A stretch of DNA of 64,000 nt, taken from contig NC_059368.1 of NCBI RefSeq assembly GCF_019703515.2, forward strand, positions 28,885,289 through 28,949,288, given 5' to 3'. Below the pieces are notes generated by a model. That model was not told the DNA's origin. It did not search any database and saw nothing but the letters and a program-made list of their open reading frames with translations. The position numbers and the translations under genes are program-made. Position 1 is the first letter of the stretch, and the number at the start of each line of letters is the position of its first letter. This document shows positions 56,761 to 64,000 of the stretch, one piece after another. Source of the DNA: Myxocyprinus asiaticus (Eukaryota > Chordata > Actinopteri > Cypriniformes > Catostomidae).

Positions 56761-57332
56761 TTATTTTATGCATTGCACTGCTGCTACACGATTGGCTGAT
56801 TGGATATTCACATCAATAAGTAGGTGTTATGGAACTAAATTGCTGATCAATTTACAATAAATTTAAACTTTTCTAACTATTTTTCTTCATGACTTATTTG
56901 GTTATTTTGAAAAAAATGTCATTGCCTTAGTATAAACTGTTAATAATTAACACAATAACAAACTACTCACTGCCCCGCTTTAAGAAACAAAGTGAGTGGT
57001 ATCATGATACTAGTTATAGCTGGTATTGTACCATAAGGTATTATTATGGCATCTTGACAACCCTATTTTACAATACACCGATTTTTGTCCAATCAAGTGC
57101 TCTCTAGAACACGAATGTCCCTCCCCCTAATCCCACCTGCAATCGACTAGCAAGTAAAAAAATCTTGGTTCATCACTGTGACATAACTAAAGCCTATTGG
57201 CCATATTTAAAAAAAAAAATTGTTTTTTTTATGTCCCAACCAAACTTCCTATTTCAATAGAAAATACATAAACAAAGGACAGAAAATTGTGCTCCTCAAG
57301 CGATTTTAAGGCATCTGTCGAACATGTTGTAT

Positions 57333-57366
<34 letters not shown>

Positions 57367-58814
57367 TACAAAGTGTAAAGTAGAAAAGTGCTCTCTATTT
57401 GAGGCAAGCACACAGAATGGAGCCATTTTGTTCTGTGGTCAAGGTCTTGTTTGAAAACGTTCCACATTCAGACCATCACATTTAACATTAAATAGGCACT
57501 CTATACAAGGACAACATTGTTGTACAAAGTTAAAAAAAAAGAACTATGCCTCTGAAAAGAAGACAACGTGAATAAGATATAAAGAGCTAGATTTGACTTC
57601 TGAAGCAAACAAAAGATCATGAGTCAGTTCTTTTGAATCTACACTGCAAACCATGCAGTGTTTCATACCGAACAAATTAATTTTATCAGTAATTATTTTA
57701 TTTTTTTTAGTTTATGAAAAACATACTGAGCCGCAAGTCTCCTTCTGAGTGAATATTTTTTTGTCATATCTAACTCAACAAGATGCGGAGGGGTCATGTA
57801 TCACCCTGAAGGGGTTTATTTTGAGATAACATCCGACTGACTGTACATTATCCCACTTATTACATGGCTACTAACCAAATAAACACATACATGGACAAAA
57901 AATATTGATTTGTGTTAAAATTATGTAATTTGAGAAGAAAGAATTCACTGAACAGCTGGAATCAACCTCCGGTTTGCGTCATTGTTCTGTTGGTGTTTAT
58001 TTTGTGAAAATGACTGTCTGACTCATCAATATTCAGCCTACTACAAGACTACTTAACAAAGACATAAATAAATGGACAAGAAACATTGATTTGAGTTGAA
58101 ATTATTTTATTAGCTTACTTGTAGAGATCACATAGTGATCCGAGAAGCAGGAGAGCCTGCTCGCAGAACCTGGATAAGCAGTCTGGTCTTAATCCCTGTA
58201 TGCGTGGTTGTTACAGAGCAATATCTGACCACTGGATGGTGCCACTGACCAATCAGAATCAAGTATTCCAAAGAGCCGTGTAATAAATCAGGGTAATGAC
58301 TGGAGAGTTTTGTTGTAATTAGTGGTATTTTATAAAAAACATTATGAATTAATAAAATATCATAATTAAAAATTCTGTGTAACTACAATTTTTGCAAGAA
58401 TCTGTTCTGTTAATATATGAAAAGATCTCATCATTTGGTAACAGACTGTCGAGGGCAGTAAATCCAATAAGAATTGCATTTCTTTAGAAATTGCAAAAGT
58501 AAAGAAATATTAATGGTAATGATACGGAACCGGAATCGTAAAATTTCTTATGATTCCCATGCCTACGTGTGACTATACTCTGGAGCCACAGGAAAGGACA
58601 TCTAGACAACGCTGATTGGCTGATGGTAGCCTACCAAAAGAACAGTGACCAGTCAAGCCCTTCACTAGTAACTATTCTGCAAGTCATTGAGTTCGACGTG
58701 ACAGGCGGCAAACAAAGAAGTCTATTTCACGCTTTTACTACAAGAAATCTTTAACAATGTGTCACTGGTAAAGCATCTTCTTTTATATATTATTTGTGAT
58801 TTATTTGACTTGCA
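56761..58814. other. Unassigned DNA between direct repeats
   Basis: Holds a (TG)n microsatellite (57335-57364). At 56995-57066 there is end-like sequence ('gtatcatgatactagttata', ending 'gacaaccctatt') that might be a transposon terminus. About 58195-58290 ('ccactgaccaatcagaatca') is a known type of cyprinid repeat. No gene recognised. Confidence 0.4.
57335..57364. repeat. (TG)n microsatellite
   Basis: About 15 perfect TG units. Confidence 0.95.
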
Positions 58815-58943
58815 AAAAATAAAATAAATAAATAAAATAAAATGTCAAACCTGGGAGACAAAGATATAAGTTAAATAAATTAAAAAAAAATAAAATAAAA
58901 TACTCTTATAGGAAAAAACAACTTTTTCTGTTAAAAAAAAAAA
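58815..58943 (+). repeat. Direct repeat, copy 2
   Basis: Nearly identical to 56153-56294, including the TAAA array, the unique core 'gtcaaacctgggagacaaag' and the 3' A tract. The differences I see are confined to homopolymer and array lengths. Confidence 0.92.
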
Positions 58944-60779
58944 AAATATGCTTGCAAATTTTTGTTGTTGTTGTCCAAATACAGGGATACTTTTGAATGG
59001 CCATCAATGAAGAAATGTGCTTTTTCCCTTAGAATCAGTGACAAAAAAACTAAATGTTTTTCATTTCGTTCTGAGCAGAAACTGTATTTTTTCGTTCCAG
59101 TTCTGGTGTTCTGCTGCCTCCTTTCCAATTGGTAACCAGTTAAAACAGTTTTTTTTTTTATTATTATTGTTACTTTTATGACAGTACTCTGTGTTAAGGG
59201 TGGGTGATATAACAGATGTTGTTTTGCAGATCTCTCAAGATAAAAAAAAAGGGACCAGGGGGCCTCATTTATAAAATGTAAGTATGATCAGATTTGATCC
59301 TAAATTCCATGGATTTGATCCTACGTCAAAAGTGAGGAACAAATCGTGATTTATAAAGTCAGAAACTGACGTTAAAATGTGCTTATGCTCAGGTTTGCCA
59401 GTGCACGCTGACTATATTTATCTATTTTTTAGTTATGCAAATAGTCAGTGACTGACTGAATATATTAATAAATAATTAAGCACATTTATGTGTTCAAGAA
59501 TCTTCCGATTTTAGTCAGAATGTGGTCATATTTAGATCATGTATGCAAAATGTAAATGTTTTATTTTGGATATCCGCTGTAACTGACTATTTGTTTAGCC
59601 CTATCTGCACGTTTCCATAATAAATTTATTTTGAGACATATGAGATAACAGGCAGGTGTAATATACAGTATGTAATATGTCAAGCACATTTTTGGAGAAA
59701 GGAGGAGGACAGATAATAGTTAAACAAAGTTAAATCAATATACAGATGGTTAAAAAGCACCACATCATTCTCATATTCTCATACTCTCAAACTCTCCAAC
59801 ATTTTTTATCAATTCATCAATCAGCCTCTTGTCAGCTGTTGTTGGGGACATAAATAAAAACGACTGATTTTACTAAAATGCAGCATAATCAATGGCAAGA
59901 GCGAGCAGAAGAGAATAGCGAGAAAAGAATGTGCATGCAGTTTCTGCAGAACACGAAAATAATTCCCCATGTGGGGGAGTTATCAGCATAGAAATCATAA
60001 CAAGCATAGTATACAGTAGCCTATATAAAATAAAGTATTTTCAACAGATGTATTCTTAATGTTAAATATATCCACAAAAATGTTTTATTTTGGATATTTC
60101 CAAATCTCAAATCAACTTATAGCCAAAATCTCTCTCTTCTGCATGCACGCACACACTGATTGGGTGTGTTTGGACTAAAAGTAATCTTTGGCAGGCCAAA
60201 TTATTTTATTTTAAATATTTTAATAATAATTTGTTTTTGTTTTTTATTACAGATCAGCTTCTTGGTCAGAACCCGGCAGCATCACATCTCTATTAATGCA
60301 TCATATCTAATAACAATCCAGTGAAGAACTGGAAGCAGCTGATAAATGTTTTTGTTTTTTTTTCCTCAAAATATTTTCTTGCATTAACCGTGCATGTATA
60401 CATAGTGATTACAGGTAGCTGTGTAAAAGCAGTAGCGATTTTAACTACCATGCAATTGCGTGGGGCCCCGTATGTGTTTTTTTGTTTTTGTTTTTGTTTT
60501 TTTAAACATGCATTAATTATCTTTATATAGATTTTTATGTTTCAGTAAACATTTTGAATGTACTTGGCTACAACGGCTGATTGGATACATTTAAAATTAT
60601 GATTTAAAATCAATTTTATGTTATTTTTTAATCAAAAATTTTCTAAATGGGGCCCCTGGTTGGTCAGTTGCTTGGGGCCTCATAAATAATAAACCCACCC
60701 CGTCTAAAAGGTCTTCAGCATGTCACAGAAGGCTACATCCACAACATGCAATTAGGCAAAGACATGTGTGATGCAGCAG
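58944..60779. other. Repeat-rich non-coding DNA
   Basis: 59258-59400 begins 'ggggcctcatttataaaa', which looks like the end of a DNA element. 60440-60700 contains 'gcaattgcgtggggccccg' and 'agttgcttggggcctcataa', partly mirrored. No coding sequence recognised. Confidence 0.4.
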
Positions 60780-60965
60780 TTCCCTGTCTGTCACTCACTC
60801 AACGTTGTGTCCATGTAGTGACACTAGGGGTTCGCTCTTGAGAGCCCCAATCCCTTTTGCTTTATTCAGAAAAGGCCAATGAAAATTGGTGAGTGGAATG
60901 TGCATGCCACTCTCCGCCCCAGACATATGGGTATAAAAGGAGATGGCGTGCACCACTCATTCAGA
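60780..60965 (+). promoter_or_regulatory. Left ITR of DIRS copy C with TATA box
   Basis: The ITR contains 'atgggtataaaaggagatgg' about 200 bp upstream of the gag frame, directed to the coding strand. The same element with one or two changes appears in both ITRs of copy B, so the promoter is conserved across copies. Confidence 0.75.
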
Positions 60966-61153
60966 CTTGTTCTTCGGAGCCGAGCACATGTGTGTTCGTC
61001 TCGTCACCTTATCTTCTGCTGCTGGAATTTACGGCGCATATCAGCAGTCACCCTCACACGATCGAGTGTCGTGCTTCCCCAGAAGCGTGAGTCCACAGGT
61101 GTTAAAAGAGTATATTTCAAAAGATTATATTTTCTCTAAAAGAGCTTGCACAA

Positions 61154-62405
61154 ATGATTGGCGTCTTTTTAAAGATGTCCTTTCGCCTTTGTGCTACTGG
61201 GTGTGGCCATTATCTCTCCTCACCGGACGGCCACGAAATCTGTCTCGAGTGCTTGTGTCGCCAGTACGCCGAGGCAGCTTTTGTGGAGGGGTCATGTTCT
61301 CACTGCGAGAAAATGCCCATGAGAACGTTGCGGTCACGGCTCTCTTCCTTCTTCGTGAAGCAGAGAGCCACCGTTGCTGCTTCCACACCCGGTCCGTCCT
61401 GGGTTGAGACTCTTGCATCGGCAAGCACCGCGGGCGATCTGGATGTGGATATGGGAGCGTTTCCGCCGGCTCAGTCCCCGCGGACCTCCCATCCCCCAGC
61501 ATGCTCATTCTGCCCGGTAGAGTTCACGAGCGAGGCAGGCAGTCCGCCTCAGGGCGAATTTAATGTCTCGTTAGGGGCTCACGACAAGGATGAGTTATCG
61601 GTCGCAGCATCGGAGGGTAGGCTTCTGCTTTCAGAAGCGGATGAATCTTCTGAGCTCCCACTCTCGGGTTGTAGAGCTCAGGATGAGGCAGACGCTGAGT
61701 TGGCAGCCGTGTTTGCCCGGGCAGCCACAAACATCGAGCTTGAGTGGAACCCTCCGCCCTGCCCTGAGCGTTCGGGACTGGATGATTGGTTTCTGGGCTC
61801 GAAGCGCGACTCACGGCCACGCCCCGCCCCGGTGCCTTTCTTCCTGGAAGTGCACAAGGAGCTCACGACGTTGTGGAAGGCACCTTTCCCTGCCCGTACA
61901 AGCTTCGCTGGTTCATCCACCCTAACTACCATTGATGGCAGAGCGGCTAAGGGATACGTCGAGCTTCCCCAGGTAGAGTGCACCGTAGCAGTGCATTTAT
62001 GCCCCTAGGGCGCAGCCACCTAGAGGAGCCGACCAAGGCTCCCTTCCAAGGTGTGTAAGTTTTCTTCGTCACTTGTGGCAAAGTCTTCCTCTGCCCTGCA
62101 CGCCATGGCTATCCTGCAGGTCCACCAGGCCAAGGCGCTTAAAGATCTGCATGAGGGTAGGACCGACCCAGGGCTTATGCAGGAACTGCGTACTGCGACC
62201 GACCTCGCTCTACGGGCGACGAAAGTCACAGCGTGCGCCCCGGGCTGGACGATGTCCACCTTGGTGGTCCAAGAGCAGTACCTGTGGCTCAAACTTGCGG
62301 AGATGCGTGACGCCGAGAAGGTCCGCTTTCTCGATGCACCCATCTCCTAAGGGGGGCTCTTTGGCAACACTGTCGAGGACTTCGCCCATCAGTTCTCGAT
62401 GGTGA
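61154..62405 (+). pseudogene. DIRS Gag-like protein, lightly damaged
   Basis: The first frame (61154-62008, 284 codons) begins MIGVFLKMSFRLCATGCGHY with the Cys/His array ICLECLCRQY ... SHCEKMPMRTL, then an acidic, proline-rich middle ('DMGAFPPAQSPRTSHPP', 'SEADESSELPLSG') and 'GYVELPQVECTVAVHLCP'. It stops at a TAG where copy B has CAG (Gln). After a shift, 62051-62350 continues with 'ALHAMAILQVHQAKALKDLH' and 'LALRATKVTACAPG', then a TAA (62348) where copy B has CAA. This is the best-preserved Gag of the window and the best reference for the domain layout. Confidence 0.85.
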
Positions 62406-62630
62406 AGAACATATCCTGCTGCGGCACGACTCGGCCGCCTACAAGCCTCCAAAATTCCGCGCCCCATCTGCCTCTCGCCAGGGCCGTCCTCCCCTGAACA
62501 ATCTTCCCGGTGGGGCGTCTGCTCTGCCTCGCCACGAACCACCCACCCCGGGCATGATAAATCCAATAGTCCCCCTGGTGCCATTAGCGCAGAAGCTGGA
62601 AGCCTGGTTAGCGCTTTCCAGCCTGTCGCG

Positions 62631-63447
62631 ATGGCTCATCAGGATGATCCGGCTCAGCTATCGATCCAGTTTGCCAGACGGCCGCCCAGGTTCAGTGGCA
62701 TCCTCTCCACCACGGTGCGAGTTGAGGATGCCTCGGTCCTTCGGGCGGAGGTCGTCACTCTTCTGGCGAAGGAAGCGATAGAGCCTTTCCCCTTAGCCGA
62801 GTCACACAAGGGCTTTTACAGCCCTTATTTTATCGTGCCCAATCCTGGATCTGCGTGCCTTGAACAGAGCCTTACACAGGCTTCCGTTCAAGATGTTGAT
62901 GCACAAGTGCATCCTGACGTCTGTACGACATCAGGATTGGTTCATGGCCATCGATCCTTCCTCGACACAGACCTTTTCTTCAGTTTGCTTTGGAGGGACT
63001 AGCATACCAGTACAAGGTCCTCCCTTTCGGTCTGTCCCTGTCTCCTCGCATCTTTACCAAAGTCGCAGAGGCTGCCCTGGCCCCGCTGAGGGAGAAGGGC
63101 ATTCGCATCCTCAATTATCTTGATGACTGGCTGATCCTAGCTCACTCACGAGATCTATTGTGTGTGCACAGCGACCTTGTGCTTCGGCACCTCGAACGAC
63201 TGGGGCTTCAGGTCAACTCGGTATGGAGTTGGACTCGGTCACCATGATGGCACGCCTTACAAACAAGTGTGCACAGTCAGTGCTGGCCTGCCTGAGAACC
63301 TTCAAGCAGAAGGTAGCGGTCCTGGTGAAACAATTTCAGAGGCTCCTGGGGCATATGGCATCCTCGGCGGCAGTACTCCCCCTCGGGTTGATGCATATGA
63401 GATCGCTCCAGCACTGGCTACAGACTCAAGTCCTGAGGTGGGCATAG
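62631..63447 (+). pseudogene. DIRS reverse transcriptase, one main frameshift
   Basis: 62631-63002: 'EVVTLLAKEAIEPFPLAESH' and 'KGFYSPYFIVPN' (fingers), after which the frame shifts near 62842. The 'RALNRALHRLPFKMLMHKCI' and 'HQDWFMAIDPSSTQTF' pieces are in the 62860-63123 frame; the Asp of MAID corresponds to the first catalytic Asp. 62990-63247 then carries 'YQYKVLPFGLSLSPRIFTKV' and the intact catalytic box LNYLDDWL (about 63112-63135), followed by 'RHLERLGLQVN'. 63160-63447 covers the connection region with 'LPLGLMHMRSLQHWL'. The best RT of the window, yet not translatable as one protein. Confidence 0.88.
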
Positions 63448-63529
63448 CACCACGGCACCCAGCGCATGACTATCACGCCACAGTGCTGCCAAACTTTCAG
63501 CCCTTGGTCAGATCTGGCATTTCTACGGG

Positions 63530-64000
63530 CAGGGGTTCCCTTAAAGCAGGTCTCGAGGCGTGTCGTGGTAACGAGGGATGCCTCAAATTCGGGCTGGGGC
63601 GCCGTGTACAATGGGCAGGCATTATCGGGGCTCTGGACAGGGCCCCAACTACAATGGCACATCAACTGCCTAGAGTTGCTGGCAGTATCGCTGGCCCTGC
63701 AGAAGCTTCAGCCAATTCAGGGCAAGCACTTGTTGGTCCAGATGGACAACACAGCGACTGTGGCGTACATAAACCGCCAGGACGGCATATGCTCACGTTG
63801 CATGTCGCAACTTGCCTGCTGCCTCCTCCTTTGGAGTCAGCAGATGTTGAAGTCTCTGCGAACCACTCACCTCCCGGGCGTCCTCAACCGTGCAGTGGAT
63901 GCACTCTCACAGCAGGTAACGCTCTGCAGAGAGTGGAGACTCCACCCCCATGCAGTCCAGCTAATTTGGGAGAGATTTGGGGAGGCACAGGTGGAACTGT
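63530..64000 (+). pseudogene. DIRS RNase H domain, truncated by window end
   Basis: An open plus-strand frame that reads 'VVTRDASNSGWGAVYNGQAL' (first catalytic Asp), 'HINCLELLAVSLALQKL' (Glu), 'VQMDNTATVAYINRQDG' (second Asp) and 'THLPGVLNRAVDALSQQ' (Asp), then 'HPHAVQLIWERFGEAQVEL' at the edge. All four RNase H acidic residues are present. It is marked as pseudogene only because the upstream RT and Gag are broken. The tyrosine recombinase should follow outside the window. Confidence 0.85.

Larger units (their letters stand above)
60780..64000 (+). mobile_element. DIRS1-like retrotransposon, copy C, runs off the window
   Basis: A plus-strand DIRS element of the same subfamily as copy B. Its left ITR (60780-60965, 'ttccctgtctgtcactcact' to 'cactcattcaga') matches the reverse complement of copy B's right end over its whole length, including the TATA box 'gggtataaaaggagatgg' (about 60930-60947). 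Gag, RT and the start of RNase H follow in order. The recombinase, internal complementary region and right ITR would lie beyond 64000. Several frameshifts and stops are present. Confidence 0.92.

Noticed and set aside
55602..57068. Right outer end of the large inverted-repeat element at 'gacaacccta' (about 57060)
   Set aside because: It shares only the last few bases and general style with the left end at 48563, which is too little to fix the boundary.

Overview
This is a 64 kb piece of a vertebrate genome, almost certainly a ray-finned fish and most likely a cyprinid (carp, goldfish or zebrafish relative). The evidence is AT-rich non-coding DNA with CA, GA and TTTC microsatellites, several DIRS1-type retrotransposons, an inverted-repeat/direct-repeat Tc1 element of the Sleeping Beauty type, hAT elements, foldback repeats ending in TTAA with the 'agttcacccaaaaatga' terminus typical of cyprinids, and a degenerate tRNA-derived SINE. 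I recognise no exon of a host protein gene, no rRNA and no functional tRNA. The window reads as intergenic or intronic DNA, and every coding sequence I can defend belongs to a mobile element and is broken.

Layout. 1-3.4 kb: a solo LTR (33-497), a lone hAT end and a CA microsatellite. 3.4-6.9 kb: DIRS copy A on the minus strand (gag, RT/RNase H, tyrosine recombinase). 6.9-7.7 kb: a TTAA foldback element. 7.8-36 kb: mostly unassigned AT-rich DNA carrying dispersed repeats, including a tandem-repeat Gag-type element (10.2-11.1 kb), a SINE (17.1 kb), a repeat nest (21.8-26.85 kb), a hAT MITE with a perfect 8-bp target duplication (31.1-32.0 kb) and DIRS fragment D (34.2-35.1 kb). 36.35-39.31 kb: a structurally complete LTR element with a perfect 5-bp target duplication, a short gag, three tandem arrays and no pol. 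39.97-40.83 kb: a hAT MITE with a perfect 8-bp target duplication. 43.0-47.75 kb: DIRS copy B with both inverted terminal repeats and the internal complementary region, but with its RT deleted. 48.56-about 55.6 kb: a large inverted-repeat DNA element enclosing a partial transposase-like ORF and itself hit by a short hAT MITE, a solo LTR, a Tc1 element and a full-length hAT. 56.2-58.9 kb: a Tc1 remnant lying between two copies of a 130-bp direct repeat. 60.8-64.0 kb: DIRS copy C on the plus strand, running off the window.

The most informative feature is the 48.6-53.0 kb palindrome. Its two arms preserve empty-site copies of each other's insertions, so the order of events can be read directly. 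The most unusual element is the LTR retrotransposon at 36.35-39.31 kb, whose coding capacity past a short Gag consists of 39-bp and 30-bp tandem arrays that keep a 611-codon frame open. No CRISPR, operon or other prokaryotic feature is present.
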